Positions 35,903 through 44,553 of a stretch of 64,000 bases of DNA are shown here, piece after piece. Origin of the DNA: Echinicola soli (GTDB taxonomy: Bacteria > Bacteroidota > Bacteroidia > Cytophagales > Cyclobacteriaceae); contig NZ_CP041253.1 of the NCBI RefSeq assembly GCF_006575665.1, forward strand, positions 4,005,001 to 4,069,000, written 5' to 3'. A model generated the notes under the pieces. It made no database searches. It was not told the origin of the DNA and saw only the letters and a program-made list of their open reading frames with translations. The position numbers were made by a program, and so were the translations under genes. Every line of letters begins with the position of its first letter. Position 1 is the stretch's first letter.

Positions 35903-37365
35903 TGTTTAATGGTCATAATATTTTGTAGTGTATACTTGAGCCATTCGTAAGGATTCACTTCGTGTTTCTTGCAGATAGCAAAGAAGGAATAGATCATTGC
36001 CGCTCTCTGGGCTGCTTTGTGCGATCCTGCAAATAGGTAGTTTTTGCGTCCGAGGGCCACAGGCCTGATGGCGTTCTCCACAAGGTTGTTGTCTATTTCA
36101 AGCCTGCCGTCGTAGAGGTAGTTTGAGAGTTCGTCCCATCTTTCGGCGCTGTAGCGCAGCGCTTTGCCTATGGCACTGCCGGGCAGGACCCTTTGGTCCT
36201 GGAGCTGTTCCTTTATCCATTCGGACATGCTGTTGATTACCTGAAGGGATTCATCCAGTCTGAGTTTTTTCACCGCATCGGGTACGAGGTTGTTTTCTTT
36301 TGCTTCCCTTTCGACCGCATATAGTTTCCCGATGAACTCCAAAGCCTTTTCCGCCCTCTTTTTGTCATTGGTCATGGCATCAAAGAACTCCCGTCGGGCA
36401 TGTGCCCAGCAGGCCAGGTGGGTCACCCCTTCCTGTTTGCCCAGTTTTTTGTAAGTGGCATAACCGTCGGTCTGGAGATATCCTTTAAATCCTTTCAACA
36501 GGTTTTCTGCTCCGATGGATCCACGGGTAGGCTGGTAATCAAAAAGGACGGTTTTCTCCAAGGGGTTATGGTAGGTCCAATAATAGCCCAGGTGGCAGGC
36601 TCCTTTTTTGGCGCCGTCCATGACCTTGATGGTTGTTTCGTCCGCCTGAAGGTATCCCATCGCTTTGGTGTCCCCAAGCAGGCAGTCATATAGGGGTTCG
36701 AGCCTTTCGAGTGCCTGTCTGACCCATCCGTCCATGGTGGAAGCGGCGATCTTTATGTTTTCCCGTTTAAACCGCTGCAGCTGCCTGTAGAGCGGGAGAT
36801 GGTCCCCGTATTTATCCGTGAGGATACTTGCCAGAAGCCCTGCCCCGGGTATGCCCTTATCAATGACCCGCTCGGGAAGTTTTCCGATCAATACCCCCGA
36901 GCCACTGTTTTTGTCTTTTGGGGCATATTTGTAGCGGATATATCTTCTGATGATATGTCTGCCCGGGATGTAATCGAGTTCTTCCGTCACTTCTTTGCCA
37001 ATACATACCATACCGCTAAGGTCTCCTTCCGGTTTGATCTCTACTTCCTCAACGGGAAGGTGTTCTGGAAGGGCGACCCGTCCTGGATGAGCAGATGCCT
37101 GCTTCCTGCGGGTATATTCGGTCTTTTGTTCAAAAACTTCCTTTTGTGCCTCCTGTCCGGCCGCTGCTGTCTCGAAGGGCAACGCCATCTGGTCTTTGTT
37201 GCCCTCGAACCTTTCCCTTTTCTGGGCAAAGGCCATGCGCTTGAACTTGTCGATCAGGGCCAACAGCTGGCATTCATAGGCCTCCTTCTCACCGATCACC
37301 CGGTCACGCTCCCCGATAAGGGCGATGAGCTGTTCCCTTGAAAGATGTTCCAGTGAGGTGTCCAT
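35887..37365 (-). CDS. tnpC: IS66-family transposase TnpC, 3' end replaced by IS4 insertion (492 aa)
   Basis: This is the main DDE transposase of IS66. N-terminal leucine-zipper-like helix EQLIALIGERDRVIGEKEAY, zinc-type and central segments (LDYIPGRHIIRRYIRYKYAP), catalytic block LQADETTIKVMDGAKKGACH, LKGFKGYLQTDGYATYKKLG and the C-terminal IDNNLVENAIRPVALGRKNY with FAGSHKAAQRAAMIYSF are all present. The last residues (KQCCPK) and the stop are encoded by the end of the inserted IS4-type element. Joining the flanks would restore an ending IKSLYPQNFKSNT with a stop at 34512-34510. Confidence 0.85.
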   Translation of the reverse strand: MDTSLEHLSREQLIALIGERDRVIGEKEAYECQLLALIDKFKRMAFAQKRERFEGNKDQMALPFETAAAGQEAQKEVFEQKTEYTRRKQASAHPGRVALPEHLPVEEVEIKPEGDLSGMVCIGKEVTEELDYIPGRHIIRRYIRYKYAPKDKNSGSGVLIGKLPERVIDKGIPGAGLLASILTDKYGDHLPLYRQLQRFKRENIKIAASTMDGWVRQALERLEPLYDCLLGDTKAMGYLQADETTIKVMDGAKKGACHLGYYWTYHNPLEKTVLFDYQPTRGSIGAENLLKGFKGYLQTDGYATYKKLGKQEGVTHLACWAHARREFFDAMTNDKKRAEKALEFIGKLYAVEREAKENNLVPDAVKKLRLDESLQVINSMSEWIKEQLQDQRVLPGSAIGKALRYSAERWDELSNYLYDGRLEIDNNLVENAIRPVALGRKNYLFAGSHKAAQRAAMIYSFFAICKKHEVNPYEWLKYTLQNIMTIKQCCPK

Positions 37366-37524
37366 GGTTTAAAAATAAGGCCCTTTGGGCACTTTTCCAT
37401 GGATTATTTCCCCACAACTGGCCGTGGATAACCCGGCAGGAAAAAGGTTTTTTCCCTTTTGGCCCACAAAACCCCTTTTCTTTAAACATATAAGCCCATC
37501 AGCCCCGAAAAGCATAACCCCCGG

Positions 37525-37887
37525 TCAATAAAAACGCCCTTTTTCAGGCAGTATATGCCGGGGTTTTTGGCTGGATTTTTCAACCTCTATGCCCTCGACC
37601 ATCATCACCAGCTCAGGCCACCGGATATATTGGGATTCGGGGCGGGCTACAGGCGGGACAAAGGTCCCCTTTTCAAGCCTCTTGTAATAGACCACAAAGC
37701 CCCCGTGTTCCCAGTGGAGGAGCTTGAGAAGGTTCCTGCCCCGGTTGAGGAACACATAGACTTCCCCCGAGGCAGGGTCTTTGTCCAAAAAGTTCCTTAC
37801 CAGCCCGCTGAGTCCGTCAAAACCTTTCCGCATGTCCACCGGGTCCCGGTAAAGAAAATAGCGGTGGGAAGAGCCCAGACTGAACAT
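37525..37887 (-). CDS. tnpB: IS66 Orf2 (TnpB) accessory protein (120 aa)
   Basis: Shows the IS66 Orf2 family signature: RYFLYRDPVDMRKGFDGLSG, VYVFLNRGRNLLKLLHWEHG, GFVVYYKRLEKGTF. Length normal. Its ATG shares one base with the stop of tnpA (37887). Required together with TnpA and TnpC for IS66 transposition. Confidence 0.92.
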   Translation of the reverse strand: MFSLGSSHRYFLYRDPVDMRKGFDGLSGLVRNFLDKDPASGEVYVFLNRGRNLLKLLHWEHGGFVVYYKRLEKGTFVPPVARPESQYIRWPELVMMVEGIEVEKSSQKPRHILPEKGRFY

Positions 37888-38180
37888 CAGAAGAGCCTGA
37901 TCAGATGGGAAACAAGTGAAAGATCACCTGATGATAGCTTTAGCTTTACACCGTTGGGGTATTCAAGTTCAAGGGTCGCCCGGCCGGCCGTTTCGGGTTT
38001 TGACGTGTCCACGCGCACAAAATCCGCAGTGCCCCCGGACCCCTTCTCTTTTTTAAGCTTCCTGTACCAGTAATTGAATTTGGGAAACCCTATTCCCATG
38101 GTGGCACTGAATTCCTTTTGGGTCTGTCCACTGTTTTCAAACTCCTCCATCAAAAGGAGCATCTCTTCTCTTTTATCCAT
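37887..38180 (-). CDS. tnpA: IS66 Orf1 (TnpA) accessory protein (97 aa)
   Basis: Short helix-turn-helix protein of the IS66 set: FENSGQTQKEFSATMGIGFP followed by KFNYWYRKLKKEKG, then a beta-rich tail LELEYPNGVKLKLSSGDLSL. It is the first gene of the IS66 operon and overlaps tnpB by one base. Confidence 0.9.
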   Translation of the reverse strand: MDKREEMLLLMEEFENSGQTQKEFSATMGIGFPKFNYWYRKLKKEKGSGGTADFVRVDTSKPETAGRATLELEYPNGVKLKLSSGDLSLVSHLIRLF

Positions 38181-38235
38181 AATCCTTTGTTTTTATGCAA
38201 AGCTATGGACTATATTATCTCGAGAAAACATGTAC

Positions 38236-38847
38236 TTAGTGGGATGGATATATTGCATCTGCAACAGATCTTTCAAGCTGAAGTCCTGCCTTTGAAGCAT
38301 TTAAATTCTTCAACCCTCTCTGAATCCCAAAATTGGCTGTTACCGCACCAACCTGACCAAATGCTTGTGCAGTGCCCTCCATCTCATTCAATCGCATTTC
38401 CTCTGCATTTGTGGTTTTTGCAGGATCGAATCTGTCAATTCCTTTAAAATTAGTTTTAGCAGCTTGAAATGCTTCAGACATATTTGGGAACCTGTATCCT
38501 ACATCTCCTCCATTTTCCATCGCAGCATGCACAACCACTTCTTTTTCCAAAGGAAAATGGAAGGTCGGATTCCATCCGAAAATTCCCAGTATTGTTGACA
38601 TCTGGACTTCACGGCTCTTTTGAACTCCTAAGAAGTTAAAGACTTGTACGGCTTCTCCTGACTGCTGTTTTTCGATTGCGAAGCTGTAATGTATCCTTTC
38701 CAGTCCATCCAGATCAATTCCATCAATAGGTCTGTTACTGGAAAATTGGTAAGGAGTCAGCATCGGATAGCTCTTGGTCAAGGGATCCACACTCAAAACC
38801 TCTGTACGGTTTTTTACCCCAACCCCACTTTTTCCTACAGGGCTCAC
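38236..38847 (-). pseudogene. Orphan Rhs C-terminal tip 3, cut by IS66 (203 aa)
   Basis: Rhs core end LSVDPLTKSYPMLTPYQFSS and IDGIDLDGLERI are followed by a tip of about 150 residues (EKQQSGEAVQVFNFLGVQKS, FPLEKEVVVHAAMENGGDVG). The stop lies almost exactly at the presumed IS66 right end, and no immunity gene remains, so the 3' part was probably lost. In this copy the run of A before the core is one base shorter than in tips 1 and 4, opening a frame with an ATG inside the spacer repeat (MSPVGKSGVGVKNRTEVLSV); its authenticity is doubtful. Confidence 0.6.
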
Positions 38848-38880
38848 CGGTCAAAGAACGCTTCCAAAATGCCGTTATAT
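38791..38880 (-). repeat. Rhs-array spacer repeat, copy C
   Basis: Shares CCTCTGTACGGTTTTTTACC, CTACA.GGC and GGTCAAAGAACGCTTCC with copies A, B and D. It lies between the immunity gene of tip 4 and tip 3. Confidence 0.75.
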
Positions 38881-38894
38881 TTAAAAATCAATAA

Positions 38895-39365
38895 TTACTG
38901 CTTTTTGTTTCCCAGATAGTATTTGATAATATCATCAGGGCTGGGAACCACATTTTTGAGATACACACTATTAAACACTATAACGCTAGTTGGTTTAGAT
39001 TTCTTACTAAGGCTTTTGAAATAGATTCCAAATCCAAATTTGGGGGATGTAAACCCTTCTTTATCTGCAATTAACCCTAGATCCTCTTTTGAAATTTTTT
39101 CTTTTATTTCCAGAAAAGTTGAATTCAGTATATTCAATTCGTCAAAAAAAACATCTCCTTTAAATATTTCAATACTTTCAATTTCATTACCACCGATATC
39201 TGAAAATACAATATGGATATCGTAAGCAGGCAAATATAAAGTCTTATTTCTTTTGCCTAGAACACTTGTGCTTCCTTCTTTGGAATTAGGATACCTAGAT
39301 AAAATTTCTTGAAAATTATCTTTTAGCTTAAAATCACCAACAGAAAAATATGGAATTATCTTCAT
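38895..39365 (-). CDS. Probable immunity protein to Rhs tip 4 (156 aa)
   Basis: Soluble alpha/beta protein (MKIIPYFSVGDFKLKDNFQE, then YDIHIVFSDIGGNEIESIEI, FGFGIYFKSLSKKSKPTSVI). The start overlaps the end of the tip 4 gene by 4 nt (ATGA), the standard toxin-immunity arrangement. Family not recognised. No signal peptide, so it acts in the cytoplasm of the host cell if the pair is functional. Confidence 0.7.
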   Translation of the reverse strand: MKIIPYFSVGDFKLKDNFQEILSRYPNSKEGSTSVLGKRNKTLYLPAYDIHIVFSDIGGNEIESIEIFKGDVFFDELNILNSTFLEIKEKISKEDLGLIADKEGFTSPKFGFGIYFKSLSKKSKPTSVIVFNSVYLKNVVPSPDDIIKYYLGNKKQ

Positions 39366-40198
39366 TGCTTATTTTTTTTTGATTGTTCTTCGAGAATAGG
39401 AATAACCTCTTTCACAAAATGATCCCTTGCATCGTCCAATCCTTCATTGTAGATATCTCCAAATTGTTCTCTGATAGCATTTGCATTTAAATCAAATGCA
39501 TCTAAATATCTCCCTTCACTAAGTAGATTAGCTTCCGCTTGTCTAAACATTTTTGCAACCTCTTTTCCACCTGTTGATATAAAATCCTTATGATCTTGTA
39601 TAGACATTATGTTAGCACTGCCCATGTAACTAGAAATTTTAAATCCAGATAATTCATAGGACTTAAGCGTTGGTAAATGATTCTTATTCGTAAGGAGCTC
39701 ACCTAAACTACCATAAAAATTTTTCATCCTTCCATATGCACCACCTAGTTTGAATCCCTTATTTATTAGCCTTCCAAATTCATCCCCACTCGTACCTGGA
39801 ATTTCGCCATCAAACCCCATAGCTCCGGCAGCAAACCCAAGAGCTTCAGGACCATATTTTCCAGTGGCCAAGATCCCGCTTGCAGCGGAACTATAAGCCC
39901 AGGGGAGCCAAACAGGCATGGTCTCCACAGCTGTAACGCCTACCAATGGAGCCAAGACTGTACCAAAAGCAATCACAGTATTAATCTTATTTTTCCTATC
40001 TATTTCCGCAGCAACAGATTTCACGTCGCCGCCTTTAATAGCAGTTGTATTTAATTTGTGATAGTCTTGCCAGCCAGCATATTGACCCTCCAAACCGTCG
40101 ATGTCAATATTTGCTATAGGATTGTTACTAGCAAATTGATAAGGAGTAAGCATTGGATAGGAACCGGTCAGCGGATCCACACTCAAAAACCTCTGTAC
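39362..40198 (-). pseudogene. Orphan Rhs C-terminal tip 4 (about 274 aa)
   Basis: Begins with the Rhs core end FLSVDPLTGSYPMLTPYQFA and IDIDGLEGQY, with only a TTG start (40186) and a stop upstream. The tip contains a hydrophobic patch (TVIAFGTVLAPLVGVTAVET) and then a helical region ending DDARDHFVKEVIPILEEQSK. No known toxin motif is visible. It is followed by an overlapping immunity gene, so the pair is kept intact as a silent cassette, reachable by recombination at the shared core sequence. Confidence 0.65.
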
Positions 40199-40283
40199 GG
40201 TTTTTTACCCAGGACTCACTTTTCCCTACACGGCTTTCCAGTCAAAGAACGATTCAAAAATGCCGTTGCATTTCCGTTGGCCA
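40185..40283 (-). repeat. Rhs-array spacer repeat, copy D
   Basis: Most complete copy: CCTCTGTACGGTTTTTTACC, GGACTCACTTTTCCCTACAC, GTCAAAGAACGATTC and ATGCCGTTGCATTTCC in order. It separates the immunity gene of the main rhs (ending 40497) from tip 4. Confidence 0.78.
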
Positions 40284-40496
40284 AGATATAAAAAAACACC
40301 TGACTTTTTCTTTTTCATCTGAACAAAAAAGCTTTCATGGATTCTGAGCAATTCCCTTCACTGCGTGGCATTCATTTGAATCAAAAAAGCTGGATCATTC
40401 TGATGAGCTCCAAAAAATTCTGTACTCAATACCAGACAGTTAAAATCCATAGGCGTCCCCCTAAGTAGCATTCACTTTTCAATCTAAAAAGCTTCC

Positions 40497-40739
40497 TTAT
40501 TTTATACTAAGCCCTATAGAGTCGCAAAATAACACCATGTCACGAACTTCTTCCCCAACTAATCCCTCTATCTTTTTATCCTCTTCAATCATTTGCTTTA
40601 ACCTGTGTGTGACCGTCATCAACAGTTCCGTCCCTGTACTTGCTGAAGATTTCAGCTCAGTGATCTCTTCAGAACACGATAACGCCTTGGCTGCTACCAA
40701 AACTTCTATTATATGGTCTATTTTTAATATGTAATTCAT
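40497..40739 (-). CDS. Probable immunity protein to the main Rhs toxin (80 aa)
   Basis: Short helical acidic protein (MNYILKIDHIIEVLVAAKAL, then HRLKQMIEEDKKIEGLVGEE) whose ATG overlaps the rhs stop by 4 nt. Size and place fit a cognate immunity protein. Family not recognised. Confidence 0.68.
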   Translation of the reverse strand: MNYILKIDHIIEVLVAAKALSCSEEITELKSSASTGTELLMTVTHRLKQMIEEDKKIEGLVGEEVRDMVLFCDSIGLSIK

Positions 40740-43132
40740 TTGTTAATTGTGTTAAAGGATTCAAGCTTAACACCACTAGCCGGTGTTACAACCTCTATTC
40801 CACCACCCCCACCCTGTGGCCCCCCAGGTGCATTAGGAGCGGGTCTTGTTATAAAATTGTTTCCCGGTCGTAAAGTTCCTATTTCTATAAAGTTGGCATT
40901 CGTGATATTTTCTACAGGAATTCCGTATTTTACTGAAAATGCATCCGGGTTGGATAAAGGGTTTTCAGTTGCCCAAAATTGTGCTTCCGCCGCTTGACTT
41001 TTACCTGTGGTACCGATTCTATATAATTTTCCTCCTGATTCGACATACGAGCGCATGCTCAAAGCCTCTTCCGCCAAGGATTGGACAGCTTCACCATAAG
41101 GAGTTTTAACCGACCTAGGAATACCCACCTTATTAGGCATTCTGAACTTGGAGAATGCTTCGACACCTCCATAAATACTCAATGCTCCAACTGTTCCCAG
41201 CCTGAATCTGTCCTCAATCGACCCATGCTCGATAGTGTTGGAGATTCCCCTATAAGCGTCTTTTGCCTCAGAATAAATTGGAATATAATTTGGACCAACA
41301 GACTCTGTTGCCATCTGGGGGCGGAAAGCGCTGAAGAAGTCATAAACACCTAAAGCAATCCCCCTGTATGCCCTATATACTTCTTTGACCTCCTGTTCGG
41401 TCGGTTTCTGGAGCATTTCCGTTGTGGTCCCCACTCCTGGATACCTGACTGCCTCCAAACCATCCAAGTCTATTGCCTGTATCGGCGTATTGCTGGCATA
41501 CTGATACGGTGTGAGCATCGGATATGAACCGGTCAACGGATCCACACTCAGAAACTTCCCAATACCCGGATTATAGATCCTGAAACCATAGTCATAATGA
41601 TTCCTTGAACCCCATTCGCCATGGCTGTCATTTTCCTTGCCGTTGAACCCATATCGGTACGTACTGTCCGAGAGGCTTCTACCGACCATGGTCAGCCCAA
41701 ATGGATAGTAATCCGAAACACTCACAGTCTCCGTCCAAGTAGAGTCTTGGGATAACTGAATTCTATCTCGAACTGTAGCAAGCACATTTCCCAGATGATT
41801 GGAAAGCTCGTAGCTCTTACGGCCAAGGGTTCTATATCCCGGTTTGGCTGCATGAAGATGCAGTCCTAGCCTATTGCTGCCATAAATGGACTGTTCTACA
41901 AGCGTATCGTTTTTGTAAACAGCCATAACGTTACCTGAAGCATCCCGAACGTAAACGGTCGAATCCATGCCCGTTATTTTGGCGATCCTGTTTCCGGCAG
42001 CATCGTAGCGAAACCCTGTTGTGGAATTATCTGATTTAGAAACCTGTCTTACTTTGCCGTAAGGGTTCCAAGTGATGTCCACTCCTTCCTTAAGGTCTTT
42101 TGTCAAATTGCCGATGGGATCGTACTGGTAGTTGTCACCATCTTCCTTGGCCGTGTGCCACAGGCGGTTGGTACCGTAGTAGTAGCTGTACTGGAAGTTG
42201 TCCTGTAAAGCCCCTGCCTGGTCCCTACGCTGTAAAGTTAGCAGATTTCCGTTGGGATCATAGCTATAATCCACATCATATGGCGAAGGATTTTCGTCCC
42301 TGGCTGCGAAACCGGAGCCTTGGGTATATTCGGTCAGGCTACGCGCCTGTACGATACGGTGGAGCTGGTCATAGCCGTACACCATGGCCTGCATGCGCTT
42401 GTCCCCTTCCAATCCCGGTAGGTCGGTTGCCATCCATGCGATATTACCGTTGTACAATCCTGTAAGGGTGCTGTCCCCCTGATCCCGGTACCGCTCCCAA
42501 AGCTGGTCACGCTGGTCGGGAAGGGAGATTCCCTGCCCAATGGGTGTGTAGTCCCCCTCGTGATAGCCCAGCGTGAAGGCCATGACGTCGGTTCCCGTCC
42601 TCAGGCCGTTTTGCCCGTCGGTGCCAGGGTCACCTTCCATGGGCATGTTCACGCCTTTCAGCCAGCCCTGCAGGGTGTAGTAATAGTCCACGCCCTGTAC
42701 ATTGTACTCGCCCAGCTCCACACGCGCCAGCGGACCGTGGGGATAGTAGATATACCTCGCGTCACTGTTCCAGATGAAGCCGTCCGTACTGGTCTGTACT
42801 TCCTGGATGCGGTTGTCCGCATCGTAGGTATAGCGGTGGATAAACTGGTCGGGCTCGTTGTACTGATAGAGCACGAAGTTCACATTGCCACTGACCAGGT
42901 CATAGACGTAGTCCGTCCGCTTGTAGCCGATGCCCGGCAGCTCCTGTAGCAGGGACCTGACATTACCGTGCGGATCATAACTGAACTTGGTAGCATCTCC
43001 ACCACCCTTATTCACCGTTCTCACCTTACCGTAAGGGTTCCACGTGATTTCAGTTCCTTCCTTGAGGTCTTTTGTCAAATTGCCGATGGGATCGTATCTT
43101 AATTGAATAATCAAGCTTGTACTGTATCCCAC
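40736..43132 (-). CDS. Rhs/YD-repeat protein, 5'-truncated, with C-terminal toxin (798 aa)
   Basis: YD repeats run through residues 1-430 (FSYDPHGNVRSLLQ, YTYDADNRIQEVQT, VDYSYDPNGNLLTLQRR). The Rhs core end is at about 490-560 (YRYGFNGKEND, EWGSRNHYDYGFRIYNPGIG, IDLDGLEAVRYP). The tip (about 240 residues) ends with KLYRIGTTGKSQAAEAQFWA and NNFITRPAPNAPGG. The YR-then-FW-then-TRP pattern recalls ADP-ribosyltransferase-type toxins, a guess only. The first usable start is GTG at 43132, one codon after an in-frame TGA, and the N-terminal secretion and repeat regions are missing. A segment YDPIGNLTKDLKEG recurs near residues 14 and 338, a likely recombination point. Confidence 0.8.
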   Translation of the reverse strand: MGYSTSLIIQLRYDPIGNLTKDLKEGTEITWNPYGKVRTVNKGGGDATKFSYDPHGNVRSLLQELPGIGYKRTDYVYDLVSGNVNFVLYQYNEPDQFIHRYTYDADNRIQEVQTSTDGFIWNSDARYIYYPHGPLARVELGEYNVQGVDYYYTLQGWLKGVNMPMEGDPGTDGQNGLRTGTDVMAFTLGYHEGDYTPIGQGISLPDQRDQLWERYRDQGDSTLTGLYNGNIAWMATDLPGLEGDKRMQAMVYGYDQLHRIVQARSLTEYTQGSGFAARDENPSPYDVDYSYDPNGNLLTLQRRDQAGALQDNFQYSYYYGTNRLWHTAKEDGDNYQYDPIGNLTKDLKEGVDITWNPYGKVRQVSKSDNSTTGFRYDAAGNRIAKITGMDSTVYVRDASGNVMAVYKNDTLVEQSIYGSNRLGLHLHAAKPGYRTLGRKSYELSNHLGNVLATVRDRIQLSQDSTWTETVSVSDYYPFGLTMVGRSLSDSTYRYGFNGKENDSHGEWGSRNHYDYGFRIYNPGIGKFLSVDPLTGSYPMLTPYQYASNTPIQAIDLDGLEAVRYPGVGTTTEMLQKPTEQEVKEVYRAYRGIALGVYDFFSAFRPQMATESVGPNYIPIYSEAKDAYRGISNTIEHGSIEDRFRLGTVGALSIYGGVEAFSKFRMPNKVGIPRSVKTPYGEAVQSLAEEALSMRSYVESGGKLYRIGTTGKSQAAEAQFWATENPLSNPDAFSVKYGIPVENITNANFIEIGTLRPGNNFITRPAPNAPGGPQGGGGGIEVVTPASGVKLESFNTINK

Positions 43133-43323
43133 CTCTCACTTTATCAAACCAAGGTGCTGCCTTTCCCTTTACTTAATCATCTTCATAATCATCTATGTTA
43201 GAATTTCCTTCGTTGTTAATTAATTCAATTATTCCATTTTGAAACATAAACTTTCAAGCTTGGTTTATTTGAATAATTGTAATTAGATAGCAAAAGATAG
43301 TTTATCTCATTCCTTTTAAAGGA

Positions 43324-44454
43324 TCAATATTTACATATAAAGATTACCGGAGTTTCTTTATCAGTTGCACCATTAAAAATCCAATCTTCCTTATCAATTA
43401 ATCTTTTATTCAATTGATAAAACCTATTTAATTGGTCATAAGTTTGATAGTACCATGCAAAATCATTAGAATTTCCTTTAAAATTTATTCCAGTCGATGG
43501 AAGATTAGCTAAGTCATTTTTTAGACTTTTATAAACTATACCTACATTTTTCTCTAAGTCAACCAATAATATTTTTTGACGCCGGTTGTATAATATTGTA
43601 AAAAGAAATTTATTTTTTGTTAATTTTATACCATTTGATATTTTATAATAACCATTAAAAGAATTTACCTTCTTCAATCTTTCAACTGGGTGAGAAATAT
43701 CGAAATATTCATACGGTAGAAAGTTGTTATTAAAATCAATTCTAATTTTATTTATTGTTCTATCTTCTATTATATATAAAGAATCTATATATGGATGATA
43801 ATGAATGACTTCATCTTCAACGGGAAAGAAAAATTCCTCACCAGATAATATAGTTTCATTTAATTTATCAGTTTTAGGAAAAAAATCTTCAATCCACTTT
43901 CCTTCATGATCATAGAGACTAAAATTAAAATCTATTCCATCCAATCTGTTTTGGTAGTAAAGATATATTCCGCTATCATCCACCCATAAATTATTTGCCA
44001 ATTCTTTGATATTAAATGTTCCTAAATCATTTAAATCTTTATCAAAGATTAAAATTCGTCTACTAGTCCCATCTAATACATACAGTTTATTTTTATAGTA
44101 TGAGAAGTCAGTTATCTCACTCATTCCGTATGGACCTTCTCCTATATCATCCCGCTCAGATAATAGTTTACCATTAAAGTCATACACCTTCAATGATTTC
44201 ATTAAATAAAAATCAGAAATAAATATTAAAGAATCCTTAACTACCACCTTGTCGATTTGTCCGACTATATGATTTGGATCCAATTGCACAGGTGTGATAG
44301 TTTTAAAAAAATCACTGAATTTTAATTCTTGGCTTAATGCTTGTCCTACTTTTATTGTTTCAATAATTTCACCATCCTTTGTGTTATCTTTTTTGTTGCA
44401 ATTTGTAAATAAAAGGATTGAAATACCAATAAAAATCAGCTTGTTAATTGACAT
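43324..44454 (-). CDS. 6-bladed beta-propeller lipoprotein (376 aa)
   Basis: Lipoprotein signal MSINKLIFIGISILLFTNCN with lipobox Cys at residue 19. Then VGQIDKVVVKDSLIFISDFY, LKVYDFNGKLLSERDDIGEG and ITDFSYYKNKLYVLDGTSRR follow the blade pattern of Bacteroidota 6-bladed beta-propeller proteins (DUF5128 type). Such lipoproteins are common and mostly of unknown function. The very AT-rich coding sequence differs from the neighbouring rhs gene, suggesting a separate origin. Confidence 0.78.
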   Translation of the reverse strand: MSINKLIFIGISILLFTNCNKKDNTKDGEIIETIKVGQALSQELKFSDFFKTITPVQLDPNHIVGQIDKVVVKDSLIFISDFYLMKSLKVYDFNGKLLSERDDIGEGPYGMSEITDFSYYKNKLYVLDGTSRRILIFDKDLNDLGTFNIKELANNLWVDDSGIYLYYQNRLDGIDFNFSLYDHEGKWIEDFFPKTDKLNETILSGEEFFFPVEDEVIHYHPYIDSLYIIEDRTINKIRIDFNNNFLPYEYFDISHPVERLKKVNSFNGYYKISNGIKLTKNKFLFTILYNRRQKILLVDLEKNVGIVYKSLKNDLANLPSTGINFKGNSNDFAWYYQTYDQLNRFYQLNKRLIDKEDWIFNGATDKETPVIFICKY

Positions 44455-44553
44455 AGTATTTGTATTAAGGTTATAAAATTTATGAGTATGGCCTATAGGC
44501 CATACTCACCCTACCCTTACTGATCTTCCTTTTTCTAAGATGTACTTTCATAT

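Larger units (their letters stand above)
34494..38238 (-). mobile_element. IS66-type element carrying a nested IS4-type element
   Basis: It carries the three-gene set tnpA-tnpB-tnpC on the minus strand. The ends are approximate: a GTAAGCATTCG stretch at 34494 resembles an IS66 terminus, and CTAAGTACATG (reverse strand near 38238) is a weak partner. No clear 8-bp duplication is seen, so the limits are uncertain. It truncates Rhs tip 3 at its right end. Confidence 0.55.

Noticed and set aside
42100..42949. Plus-strand frames across the rhs gene
   Set aside because: Antisense frames in a GC-richer coding region, with no recognisable domain.
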